DNA of 55,000 nt, taken from positions 1 through 55,000 of the forward strand of contig JAUCMV010000018.1 of the NCBI GenBank assembly GCA_030435675.1, read 5' to 3'. Positions 23,827 through 36,400 of the stretch are shown piece after piece; within the stretch, counting starts at the first letter, position 1; each line of letters opens with the position of its first letter. The notes under the pieces are model-generated. The model was not told where the DNA came from. It searched no databases and worked only from the letters and a program-made list of their open reading frames with translations. The stretch comes from Steinernema hermaphroditum (lineage: Eukaryota > Nematoda > Chromadorea > Rhabditida > Steinernematidae). Both the position numbers and the translations under genes were made by a program.

Positions 23827-26800
23827 AATGCTATGGTACTTTGGAGCAGGAGGGTCAGATGCAGAACTCTTTGTATGAACAAGGGCCCTAGCTGTCTCGA
23901 ATTGAAAGTTTTGCAGGAAACTAAGATAGTCCACAGTAAATCCAACGAGAGTAGGCGCGTTCGATCAGGCTCGTGCAGTTCTACAAGATCCAATCATAAA
24001 AATGCTATGGTACTTTGGAGCAGGAGGGTCAGATGCAGAACTCTTTGTATGAACAAGGCCCTATCTGTCTCGAATCGAAAGTTTTGCAGGAAACTAAGAT
24101 AGTCCACAGTAAATCCAACGAGAGTAGGCGCGTTCGATCAGGCTCGTGCAGTTCTACAAGATCCAATCATAAAAATGCTATGGTACTTTGGAGCAGGAGG
24201 GTCAGATGCAGAGCTCTTTGTATGAACAAGGGCCCTATCTGTCTCGAATTGAAAGTTTTGCAGGAAACTAAGATAGTCCACAGTAAATCCAACGAGAGTA
24301 GGCGCGTTCGATCAGGCTCGTGCAGTTCTACAAGATAGAATCATAAAAATGCTATGGTACTTTGGAGCAGGAGGGTCAGATGCAGAGCTCTTTGTGTGAG
24401 CAAGGGCCCTAGCTGTCTCGAATTGAAAGTTTTGCAGGAAACTAAGATAGTCCACAGTAAATCCAACGAGAGTAGGCGCGTTCGATCAGGCTCGTGCAGT
24501 TCTACAAGATCCAATCATAAAAATGCTATGGTACTTTGGAGCAGGAGGGTCAGATGCAGAACTCTTTGTATGAACAAGGCCCTATCTGTCTCGAATTGAA
24601 AGTTTTGCAGGAAACTAAGATAGTCCACAGTAAATCCAACGAGAGTAGGCGCGTTCGATCAGGCTCGTGCAGTTCTACAAGATCCAATCATAAAAATGCT
24701 ATGGTACTTTGGAGCAGGAGGGTCAGATGCAGAACTCTTTGTATGAACAAGGGCCCTATCTGTCTCGAATTGAAAGTTTTGCAGGAAACTAAGATAGTCC
24801 ACAGTAAATCCAACGAGAGTAGGCGCGTTCGATCAGGCTCGTGCAGTTCTACAAGATCCAATCATAAAAATGCTATGGTACTTTGGAGCAGGAGGGTCAG
24901 ATGCAGAGCTCTTGGTGTGAGCAAGGGCCCTAGCTGTCTCGAATTGAAAGTTTTGCAGGAAACTAAGATAGTCCACAGTAATCCCAACGAGAGTAGGCGC
25001 GTTCGATCAGGCTCGTGCAGTTCTACAAGATCCAATCATAAAAATGCTATGGTACTTTGGAGCAGGAGGGTCAGATGCAGAACTCTTTGTATGAACAAGG
25101 GCCCTATCTGTCTCGAATTGAAAGTTTTGCAGGAAACTAAGATAGTCCACAGTAAATCCAACGAGAGTAGGCGCGTTCGATCAGGCTCGTGCAGTTCTAC
25201 AAGATCCAATCATAAAAATGCTATGGTACTTTGGAGCAGGAGGGTCAGATGCAGAACTCTTTGTATGAACAAGGGCCCTATCTGTCTCGAATTGAAAGTT
25301 TTGCAGGAAACTAAGATAGTCCACAGTAAATCCAACGAGAGTAGGCGCGTTCGATCAGGCTCGTGCAGTTCTACAAGATCCAATCATAAAAATGCTATGG
25401 TACTTTGGAGCAGGAGGGTCAGATGCAGAGCTCTTGGTGTGAGCAAGGGCCCAGCTGTCTCGAATTGAAAGTTTTGCAGGAAACTAAGATAGTCCACAGT
25501 AAATCCAACGAGAGTAGGCGCGTTCGATCAGGCTCGTGCAGTTCTACAAGATCCAATCATAAAAATGCTATGGTACTTTGGAGCAGGAGGGTCAGATGCA
25601 GAACTCTTTGTATGAACAAGGCCCTATCTGTCTCGAATTGAAAGTTTTGCAGGAAACTAAGATAGTCCACAGTAAATCCAACGAGAGTAGGCGCGTTCGA
25701 TCAGGCTCGTGCAGTTCTACAAGATCCAATCATAAAAATGCTATGGTACTTTGGAGCAGGAGGGTCAGATGCAGAGCTCTTTGTTTGATCAAGGGCCCTA
25801 TCTGTCTCGAATTGAAAGTTTTGCAGGAAACTAAGATAGTCCACAGTAAATCCAACGAGAGTAGGCGCGTTCGATCAGGCTCGTGCAGTTCTACAAGATC
25901 CATTAATAAAAATGCTATGGTACTTTGGAGCAGGAGGGTCAGATGCAGAGCTCTTTGTGTGAGCAAGGGCCCTAGCTGTCTCGAATTGAAAGTTTTGCAG
26001 GAAACTAAGATAGTCCACAGTAAATCCAACGAGAGTAGGCGCGTTCGATCAGGCTCGTGCAGTTCTACAAGATCCAATCATAAAAATGCTATGGTACTTT
26101 GGAGCAGGAGGGTCAGATGCAGAACTCTTTGTATGAACAAGGGCCCTAGCTGTCTCGAATTGAAAGTTTTGCAGGAAACTAAGATAGTCCACAGTAAATC
26201 CAACGAGAGTAGGCGCGTTCGATCAGGCTCGTGCAGTTCTACAAGATCCAATCATAAAAATGCTATGGTACTTTGGAGCAGGAGGGTCAGATGCAGAGCT
26301 CTTGGTGTGAACAAGGGCCCTATCTGTCTCGAATTGAAAGTTTTGCAGGAAACTAAGATAGTCCACAGTAAATCCAACGAGAGTAGGCGCGTTCGATCAG
26401 GCTCGTGCAGTTCTACAAGATCCAATCATAAAAATGCTATGGTACTTTGGAGCAGGAGGGTCAGATGCAGAACTCTTTGTATGAACAAGGCCCTATCTGT
26501 CTCGAATTGAAAGTTTTGCAGGAAACTAAGATAGTCCACAGTAAATCCAACGAGAGTAGGCGCGTTCGATCAGGCTCGTGCAGTTCTACAAGATCCATTA
26601 ATAAAAATGCTATGGTACTTTGGAGCAGGAGGGTCAGATGCAGAGCTCTTGGTGTGAGCAAGGGCCCTAGCTGTCTCGAATTGAAAGTTTTGCAGGAAAC
26701 TAAGATAGTCCACAGTAAATCCAACGAGAGTAGGCGCGTTCGATCAGGCTCGTGCAGTTCTACAAGATCCAATCATAAAAATGCTATGGTACTTTGGAGC

Positions 26801-28816
26801 AGGAGGGTCAGATGCAGAACTCTTTGTATGAACAAGGCCCTATCTGTCTCGAATTGAAAGTTTTGCAGGAAACTAAGATAGTCCACAGTAAATCCAACGA
26901 GAGTAGGCGCGTTCGATCAGGCTCGTGCAGTTCTACAAGATCCAATCATAAAAATGCTATGGTACTTTGGAGCAGGAGGGTCAGATGCAGAACTCTTTGT
27001 ATGAACAAGGGCCCTATCTGTCTCGAATTGAAAGTTTTGCAGGAAACTAAGATAGTCCACAGTAAATCCAACGAGAGTAGGCGCGTTCGATCAGGCTCGT
27101 GCAGTTCTACAAGATCCAATCATAAAAATGCTATGGTACTTTGGAGCAGGAGGGTCAGATGCAGAACTCTTTGTATGAACAAGGCCCTATCTGTCTCGAA
27201 TTGAAAGTTTTGCAGGAAACTAAGATAGTCCACAGTAAATCCAACGAGAGTAGGCGCGTTCGATCAGGCTCGTGCAGTTCTACAAGATCCAGTCATAAAA
27301 ATGCTATGGTACTTTGGAGCAGGAGGGTCAGATGCAGAACTCTTTGTATGAACAAGGGCCCTATCTGTCTCGAATTGAAAGTTTTGCAGGAAACTAAGAT
27401 AGTCCACAGTAAATCCAACGAGAGTAGGCGCGTTCGATCAGGCTCGTGCAGTTCTACAAGATCCATTAATAAAAATGCTATGGTACTTTGGAGCAGGAGG
27501 GTCAGATGCAGAGCTCTTGGTGTGAGCAAGGGCCCTGCTGTCTCGAATTGAAAGTTTTGCAGGAAACTAAGATAGTCCACAGTAATTCCAACGAGAGTAG
27601 GCGCGTTCGATCAGGCTCGTGCAGTTCTACAAGATCCAATCATAAAAATGCTATGGTACTTTGGAGCAGGAGGGTCAGATGCAGAGCTCTTTGTGTGAAC
27701 AAGGGCCCAGCTGTCTCGAATTGAAAGTTTTGCAGGAAACTAAGATAGTCCACAGTAAATCCAACGAGAGTAGGCGCGTTCGATCAGGCTCGTGCAGTTC
27801 TACAAGATCCAATCATAAAAATGCTATGGTACTTTGGAGCAGGAGGGTCAGATGCAGAGCTCTTGGTGTGAACAAGGGCCCTAGCTGTCTCGAATTGAAA
27901 GTTTTGCAGGAAACTAAGATAGTCCACAGTAAATCCAACGAGAGTAGGCGCGTTCGATCAGGCTCGTGCAGTTCTACAAGATCCAATCATAAAAATGCTA
28001 TGGTACTTTGGAGCAGGAGGGTCAGATGCAGAACTCTTTGTATGAACAAGGGCCCTATCTGTCTCGAATTGAAAGTTTTGCAGGAAACTAAGATAGTCCA
28101 CAGTAAATCCAACGAGAGTAGGCGCGTTCGATCAGGCTCGTGCAGTTCTACAAGATCCAATCATAAAAATGCTATGGTACTTTGGAGCAGGAGGGTCAGA
28201 TGCAGAGCTCTTGGTGTGAGCAAGGGCCCTGCTGTCTCGAATTGAAAGTTTTGCAGGAAACTAAGATAGTCCACAGTAAATCCAACGAGAGTAGGCGCGT
28301 TCGATCAGGCTCGTGCAGTTCTACAAGATCCATTAATAAAAATGCTATGGTACTTTGGAGCAGGAGGGTCAGATGCAGAGCTCTTGGTGTGAGCAAGGGC
28401 CCTGCTGTCTCGAATTGAAAGTTTTGCAGGAAACTAAGATAGTCCACAGTAAATCCAACGAGAGTAGGCGCGTTCGATCAGGCTCGTGCAGTTCTACAAG
28501 ATCCAATCATAAAAATGCTATGGTACTTTGGAGCAGGAGGGTCAGATGCAGAGCTCTTTGTATGAACAAGGGCCCTAGCTGTCTCGAATTGAAAGTTTTG
28601 CAGGAAACTAAGATAGTCCACAGTAAATCCAACGAGAGTAGGCGCGTTCGATCAGGCTCGTGCAGTTCTACAAGATCCAATCATAAAAATGCTATGGTAC
28701 TTTGGAGCAGGAGGGTCAGATGCAGAACTCTTGGTATGAACAAGGGCCCTAGCTGTCTCGAATTGAAAGTTTTGCAGGAAACTAAGATAGTCCACAGTAA
28801 ATCCAACGAGAGTAGG

Positions 28817-29335
28817 CGCGTTCGATCAGGCTCGTGCAGTTCTACAAGATCCAATCATAAAAATGCTATGGTACTTTGGAGCAGGAGGGTCAGATGCAGA
28901 ACTCTTTGTATGAACAAGGCCCTATCTGTCTCGAATCGAAAGTTTTGCAGGAAACTAAGATAGTCCACAGTAAATCCAACGAGAGTAGGCGCGTTCGATC
29001 AGGCTCGTGCAGTTCTACAAGATCCATTAATAAAAATGCTATGGTACTTTGGAGCAGGAGGGTCAGATGCAGAGCTCTTGGTGTGAGCAAGGGCCCTGCT
29101 GTCTCGAGTTGAAAGTTTTGCAGGAAACTAAGATAGTCCACAGTAATTCCAACGGGAATAGGCGCGTTCGATCAGGCTCGTGCAGTTCTACAAGATCCAA
29201 TCATAAAAATGCTATGGTACTTTGGAGCAGGAGGGTCAGATGCAGAACTCTTTGTATGAACAAGGCCCTATCTGTCTCGAATCGAAAGTTTTGCAGGAAA
29301 CTAAGATAGTCCACAGTAAATCCAACGAGAGTAGG
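28817..29335 (+). repeat. Three-unit block, first copy of a 2,431-bp spaced pair
   Basis: The order is a short type A unit with CGAATCG (28,929 on), a short type B unit with CATTAAT and CGAGTTG, then another short type A unit with CGAATCG (29,275 on). All three markers are rare. The same order returns exactly 2,431 bases (14 units) downstream. Flanking units do not match, so only the trimer is shared. Confidence 0.8.
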
Positions 29336-29891
29336 CGCGTTCGATCAGGCTCGTGCAGTTCTACAAGATCCAATCATAAAAATGCTATGGTACTTTGGAG
29401 CAGGAGGGTCAGATGCAGAGCTCTTGGTATGAACAAGGGCCCTATCTGTCTCGAATTGAAAGTTTTGCAGGAAACTAAGATAGTCCACAGTAAATCCAAC
29501 GAGAGTAGGCGCGTTCGATCAGGCTCGTGCAGTTCTACAAGATCCAATCATAAAAATGCTATGGTACTTTGGAGCAGGAGGGTCAGATGCAGAACTCTTT
29601 GTATGAACAAGGCCCTATCTGTCTCGAATTGAAAGTTTTGCAGGAAACTAAGATAGTCCACAGTAAATCCAACGAGAGTAGGCGCGTTCGATCAGGCTCG
29701 TGCAGTTCTACAAGATCCAATCATAAAAATGCTATGGTACTTTGGAGCAGGAGGGTCAGATGCAGAGCTCTTTGTATGAACAAGGGCCCTATCTGTCTCG
29801 AATTGAAAGTTTTGCAGGAAACTAAGATAGTCCACAGTAAATCCAACGAGAGTAGGCGCGTTCGATCAGGCTCGTGCAGTTCTACAAGATC

Positions 29892-30172
29892 CATTAATAA
29901 AAATGCTATGGTACTTTGGAGCAGGAGGGTCAGATGCAGAGCTCTTGGTGTGAGCAAGGGCCCTGCTGTCTCGAGTTGAAAGTTTTGCAGGAAACTAAGA
30001 TAGTCCACAGTAAATCCCAACGGGAATAGGCGCGTTCGATCAGGCTCGTGCAGTTCTACAAGATCCAATCATAAAAATGCTATGGTACTTTGGAGCAGGA
30101 GGGTCAGATGCAGAACTCTTTGTATGAACAAGGGCCCTATCTGTCTCGAATCGAAAGTTTTGCAGGAAACTA
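29892..30172 (+). repeat. Partial third copy of the three-unit block
   Basis: A CATTAAT plus CGAGTTG type B unit is again followed by a CGAATCG type A unit (30,144), as in the flanking trimers. The unit before it lacks CGAATCG. Two single-base length differences (AAATCCC in the tail and GGG instead of GG) show that this copy has diverged or been partly converted. Confidence 0.7.
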
Positions 30173-31247
30173 AGATAGTCCACAGTAAATCCAACGAGAG
30201 TAGGCGCGTTCGATCAGGCTCGTGCAGTTCTACAAGATCCAATCATAAAAATGCTATGGTACTTTGGAGCAGGAGGGTCAGATGCAGAACTCTTTGTATG
30301 AACAAGGGCCCTATCTGTCTCGAATTGAAAGTTTTGCAGGAAACTAAGATAGTCCACAGTAAATCCAACGAGAGTAGGCGCGTTCGATCAGGCTCGTGCA
30401 GTTCTACAAGATCCAATCATAAAAATGCTATGGTACTTTGGAGCAGGAGGGTCAGATGCAGAACTCTTTGTATGAACAAGGGCCCTATCTGTCTCGAATT
30501 GAAAGTTTTGCAGGAAACTAAGATAGTCCACAGTAAATCCAACGAGAGTAGGCGCGTTCGATCAGGCTCGTGCAGTTCTACAAGATCCAATCATAAAAAT
30601 GCTATGGTACTTTGGAGCAGGAGGGTCAGATGCAGAGCTCTTTGTGTGAACAAGGGCCCTAGCTGTCTCGAATTGAAAGTTTTGCAGGAAACTAAGATAG
30701 TCCACAGTAAATCCAACGAGAGTAGGCGCGTTCGATCAGGCTCGTGCAGTTCTACAAGATCCAATCATAAAAATGCTATGGTACTTTGGAGCAGGAGGGT
30801 CAGATGCAGAACTCTTTGTATGAACAAGGGCCCTATCTGTCTCGAATTGAAAGTTTTGCAGGAAACTAAGATAGTCCACAGTAAATCCAACGAGAGTAGG
30901 CGCGTTCGATCAGGCTCGTGCAGTTCTACAAGATAGAATCATAAAAATGCTATGGTACTTTGGAGCAGGAGGGTCAGATGCAGAACTCTTTGTATGAACA
31001 AGGGCCCTATCTGTCTCGAATTGAAAGTTTTGCAGGAAACTAAGATAGTCCACAGTAAATCCAACGAGAGTAGGCGCGTTCGATCAGGCTCGTGCAGTTC
31101 TACAAGATCCAATCATAAAAATGCTATGGTACTTTGGAGCAGGAGGGTCAGATGCAGAACTCTTTGTATGAACAAGGCCCTATCTGTCTCGAATTGAAAG
31201 TTTTGCAGGAAACTAAGATAGTCCACAGTAAATCCAACGAGAGTAGG

Positions 31248-31766
31248 CGCGTTCGATCAGGCTCGTGCAGTTCTACAAGATCCAATCATAAAAATGCTAT
31301 GGTACTTTGGAGCAGGAGGGTCAGATGCAGAACTCTTTGTATGAACAAGGCCCTATCTGTCTCGAATCGAAAGTTTTGCAGGAAACTAAGATAGTCCACA
31401 GTAAATCCAACGAGAGTAGGCGCGTTCGATCAGGCTCGTGCAGTTCTACAAGATCCATTAATAAAAATGCTATGGTACTTTGGAGCAGGAGGGTCAGATG
31501 CAGAGCTCTTGGTGTGAGCAAGGGCCCTGCTGTCTCGAGTTGAAAGTTTTGCAGGAAACTAAGATAGTCCATAGTAATCCCAACGGGAATAGGCGCGTTC
31601 GATCAGGCTCGTGCAGTTCTACAAGATCCAATCATAAAAATGCTATGGTACTTTGGAGCAGGAGGGTCAGATGCAGAACTCTTTGTATGAACAAGGCCCT
31701 ATCTGTCTCGAATCGAAAGTTTTGCAGGAAACTAAGATAGTCCACAGTAAATCCAACGAGAGTAGG
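31248..31766 (+). repeat. Three-unit block, second copy of the pair
   Basis: The markers CGAATCG (31,360), CATTAAT (31,456), CGAGTTG (31,533) and CGAATCG (31,706) are each offset by exactly 2,431 from the block at 28,817. The middle unit differs in its tail: it has CCATAG and AATCCC here, CCACAG and ATTCC there. Confidence 0.8.
31533..31593 (+). repeat. Rare shared haplotype, copy 3
   Basis: Base-for-base the same as the stretches at 4,981 and 6,195, with CTCGAG, CCATAG and the AATCCCAACGGGAAT tail, although it is 25-27 kb away. Its first window (CATTAAT) differs from theirs, so the shared segment is shorter than a full unit. Confidence 0.85.
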
Positions 31767-32634
31767 CGCGTTCGATCAGGCTCGTGCAGTTCTACAAGAT
31801 CCAATCATAAAAATGCTATGGTACTTTGGAGCAGGAGGGTCAGATGCAGAACTCTTTGTATGAACAAGGGCCCTATCTGTCTCGAATTGAAAGTTTTGCA
31901 GGAAACTAAGATAGTCCACAGTAAATCCAACGAGAGTAGGCGCGTTCGATCAGGCTCGTGCAGTTCTACAAGATCCAATCATAAAAATGCTATGGTACTT
32001 TGGAGCAGGAGGGTCAGATGCAGAGCTCTTGGTGTGAACAAGGGCCCTAGCTGTCTCGAATTGAAAGTTTTGCAGGAAACTAAGATAGTCCACAGTAAAT
32101 CCAACGAGAGTAGGCGCGTTCGATCAGGCTCGTGCAGTTCTACAAGATCCAATCATAAAAATGCTATGGTACTTTGGAGCAGGAGGGTCAGATGCAGAAC
32201 TCTTTGTATGAACAAGGCCCTATCTGTCTCGAATTGAAAGTTTTGCAGGAAACTAAGATAGTCCACAGTAAATCCAACGAGAGTAGGCGCGTTCGATCAG
32301 GCTCGTGCAGTTCTACAAGATCCAATCATAAAAATGCTATGGTACTTTGGAGCAGGAGGGTCAGATGCAGAACTCTTTGTATGAACAAGGCCCTATCTGT
32401 CTCGAATTGAAAGTTTTGCAGGAAACTAAGATAGTCCACAGTAAATCCAACGAGAGTAGGCGCGTTCGATCAGGCTCGTGCAGTTCTACAAGATCCAATC
32501 ATAAAAATGCTATGGTACTTTGGAGCAGGAGGGTCAGATGCAGAGCTCTTGGTGTGAACAAGGGCCCTAGCTGTCTCGAATTGAAAGTTTTGCAGGAAAC
32601 TAAGATAGTCCACAGTAAATCCAACGAGAGTAGG

Positions 32635-33499
32635 CGCGTTCGATCAGGCTCGTGCAGTTCTACAAGATCCAATCATAAAAATGCTATGGTACTTTGGAGC
32701 AGGAGGGTCAGATGCAGAACTCTTTGTATGAACAAGGCCCTATCTGTCTCGAATTGAAAGTTTTGCAGGAAACTAAGATAGTCCACAGTAAATCCAACGA
32801 GAGTAGGCGCGTTCGATCAGGCTCGTGCAGTTCTACAAGATCCATTCATAAAAATGCTATGGTACTTTGGAGCAGGAGGGTCAGATGCAGAACTCTTTGT
32901 ATGAACAAGGCCCTATCTGTCTCGAATTGAAAGTTTTGCAGGAAACTAAGATAGTCCACAGTAAATCCAACGAGAGTAGGCGCGTTCGATCAGGCTCGTG
33001 CAGTTCTACAAGATCCAATCATAAAAATGCTATGGTACTTTGGAGCAGGAGGGTCAGATGCAGAACTCTTTGTATGAACAAGGCCCTATCTGTCTCGAAT
33101 TGAAAGTTTTGCAGGAAACTAAGATAGTCCACAGTAAATCCAACGAGAGTAGGCGCGTTCGATCAGGCTCGTGCAGTTCTACAAGATCCAATCATAAAAA
33201 TGCTATGGTACTTTGGAGCAGGAGGGTCAGATGCAGAACTCTTTGTATGAACAAGGCCCTATCTGTCTCGAATTGAAAGTTTTGCAGGAAACTAAGATAG
33301 TCCACAGTAAATCCAACGAGAGTAGGCGCGTTCGATCAGGCTCGTGCAGTTCTACAAGATCCAATCATAAAAATGCTATGGTACTTTGGAGCAGGAGGGT
33401 CAGATGCAGAACTCTTTGTATGAACAAGGCCCTATCTGTCTCGAATTGAAAGTTTTGCAGGAAACTAAGATAGTCCACAGTAAATCCAACGAGAGTAGG
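32635..33499 (+). repeat. Five consecutive short type A units (173 bp each)
   Basis: Unit starts fall every 173 bases exactly. All five copies have AACTCTTTGTATGAAC followed by AAGGCCCTATCTG, and the common tail. The only difference I see is CATTCAT in the first window of the second copy. A run this uniform suggests recent local amplification or conversion. Confidence 0.85.
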
Positions 33500-36400
33500 C
33501 GCGTTCGATCAGGCTCGTGCAGTTCTACAAGATCCAATCATAAAAATGCTATGGTACTTTGGAGCAGGAGGGTCAGATGCAGAGCTCTTTGTGTGAACAA
33601 GGGCCCTAGCTGTCTCGAATTGAAAGTTTTGCAGGAAACTAAGATAGTCCACAGTAAATCCAACGAGAGTAGGCGCGTTCGATCAGGCTCGTGCAGTTCT
33701 ACAAGATCCAATCATAAAAATGCTATGGTACTTTGGAGCAGGAGGGTCAGATGCAGAACTCTTTGTATGAACAAGGGCCCTATCTGTCTCGAATTGAAAG
33801 TTTTGCAGGAAACTAAGATAGTCCACAGTAAATCCAACGAGAATAGGCGCGTTCGATCAGGCTCGTGCAGTTCTACAAGATCCAATCATAAAAATGCTAT
33901 GGTACTTTGGAGCAGGAGGGTCAGATGCAGAACTCTTTGTATGAACAAGGGCCCTATCTGTCTCGAATTGAAAGTTTTGCAGGAAACTAAGATAGTCCAC
34001 AGTAAATCCAACGAGAGTAGGCGCGTTCGATCAGGCTCGTGCAGTTCTACAAGATCCAATCATAAAAATGCTATGGTACTTTGGAGCAGGAGGGTCAGAT
34101 GCAGAGCTCTTTGTATGAACAAGGGCCCTATCTGTCTCGAATTGAAAGTTTTGCAGGAAACTAAGATAGTCCACAGTAAATCCAACGAGAGTAGGCGCGT
34201 TCGATCAGGCTCGTGCAGTTCTACAAGATCCAATCATAAAAATGCTATGGTACTTTGGAGCAGGAGGGTCAGATGCAGAACTCTTTGTATGAACAAGGCC
34301 CTATCTGTCTCGAATTGAAAGTTTTGCAGGAAACTAAGATAGTCCACAGTAAATCCAACGAGAGTAGGCGCGTTCGATCAGGCTCGTGCAGTTCTACAAG
34401 ATCCAATCATAAAAATGCTATGGTACTTTGGAGCAGGAGGGTCAGATGCAGAGCTCTTGGTATGAACAAGGGCCCTGCTGTCTCGAATTGAAAGTTTTGC
34501 AGGAAACTAAGATAGTCCACAGTAAATCCAACGAGAGTAGGCGCGTTCGATCAGGCTCGTGCAGTTCTACAAGATCCAATCATAAAAATGCTATGGTACT
34601 TTGGAGCAGGAGGGTCAGATGCAGAACTCTTTGTATGAACAAGGCCCTATCTGTCTCGAATTGAAAGTTTTGCAGGAAACTAAGATAGTCCACAGTAAAT
34701 CCAACGAGAGTAGGCGCGTTCGATCAGGCTCGTGCAGTTCTACAAGATACAATCATAAAAATGCTATGGTACTTTGGAGCAGGAGGGTCAGATGCAGAGC
34801 TCTTTGTATGAACAAGGCCCTATCTGTCTCGAATTGAAAGTTTTGCAGGAAACTAAGATAGTCCACAGTAAATCCAACGAGAGTAGGCGCGTTCGATCAG
34901 GCTCGTGCAGTTCTACAAGATCCAATCATAAAAATGCTATGGTACTTTGGAGCAGGAGGGTCAGATGCAGAGCTCTTGGTGTGAACAAGGGCCCTGCTGT
35001 CTCGAATTGAAAGTTTTGCAGGAAACTAAGATAGTCCACAGTAAATCCAACGAGAGTAGGCGCGTTCGATCAGGCTCGTGCAGTTCTACAAGATCCAATC
35101 ATAAAAATGCTATGGTACTTTGGAGCAGGAGGGTCAGATGCAGAACTCTTTGTATGAACAAGGGCCCTATCTGTCTCGAATTGAAAGTTTTGCAGGAAAC
35201 TAAGATAGTCCACAGTAAATCCAACGAGAGTAGGCGCGTTCGATCAGGCTCGTGCAGTTCTACAAGATCCAATCATAAAAATGCTATGGTACTTTGGAGC
35301 AGGAGGGTCAGATGCAGAACTCTTTGTATGAACAAGGCCCTATCTGTCTCGAATTGAAAGTTTTGCAGGAAACTAAGATAGTCCACAGTAAATCCAACGA
35401 GAGTAGGCGCGTTCGATCAGGCTCGTGCAGTTCTACAAGATCCAATCATAAAAATGCTATGGTACTTTGGAGCAGGAGGGTCAGATGCAGAGCTCTTGGT
35501 GTGAGCAAGGGCCCTAGCTGTCTCGAATTGAAAGTTTTGCAGGAAACTAAGATAGTCCACAGTAAATCCAACGAGAGTAGGCGCGTTCGATCAGGCTCGT
35601 GCAGTTCTACAAGATCCAATCATAAAAATGATATGGTACTTTGGAGCAGGAGGGTCAGATGCAGAACTCTTGGTATGAACAAGGCCCTAGCTGTCTCGAA
35701 TTGAAAGTTTTGCAGGAAACTAAGATAGTCCACAGTAAATCCAACGAGAGTAGGCGCGTTCGATCAGGCTCGTGCAGTTCTACAAGATCCAATCATAAAA
35801 ATGCTATGGTACTTTGGAGCAGGAGGGTCAGATGCAGAACTCTTTGTATGAACAAGGCCCTATCTGTCTCGAATTGAAAGTTTTGCAGGAAACTAAGATA
35901 GTCCACAGTAAATCCAACGAGAGTAGGCGCGTTCGATCAGGCTCGTGCAGTTCTACAAGATCCAATCATAAAAATGCTATGGTACTTTGGAGCAGGAGGG
36001 TCAGATGCAGAACTCTTTGTATGAACAAGGGCCCTATCTGTCTCGAATTGAAAGTTTTGCAGGAAACTAAGATAGTCCACAGTAAATCCAACGAGAGTAG
36101 GCGCGTTCGATCAGGCTCGTGCAGTTCTACAAGATCCAATCATAAAAATGCTATGGTACTTTGGAGCAGGAGGGTCAGATGCAGAACTCTTGGTGTGAAC
36201 AAGGGCCCTATCTGTCTCGAATTGAAAGTTTTGCAGGAAACTAAGATAGTCCACAGTAAATCCAACGAGAGTAGGCGCGTTCGATCAGGCTCGTGCAGTT
36301 CTACAAGATACAATCATAAAAATGCTATGGTACTTTGGAGCAGGAGGGTCAGATGCAGAACTCTTTGTATGAACAAGGCCCTATCTGTCTCGAATTGAAA

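Larger units (their letters stand above)
25866..31593 (+). repeat. Higher-order zone: CATTAAT marker every 4, 5 or 9 units
   Basis: The rare first-window form CATTAAT occurs at 25,901, 26,596, 27,464, 28,331, 29,025, 29,892 and 31,456. Spacings are 695, 868, 867, 694, 867 and 1,564 bases, i.e. 4, 5, 5, 4, 5 and 9 units. Positions two markers apart are repeatedly 1,561-1,564 bases apart, which suggests an ancestral nine-unit block, imperfectly kept. From 27,464 on, every marker copy is the short type B form, and the last three also carry CGAGTTG and an altered tail. Outside this zone the marker appears only near the right edge (about 53.85, 54.02 and 54.72 kb). Confidence 0.8.
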
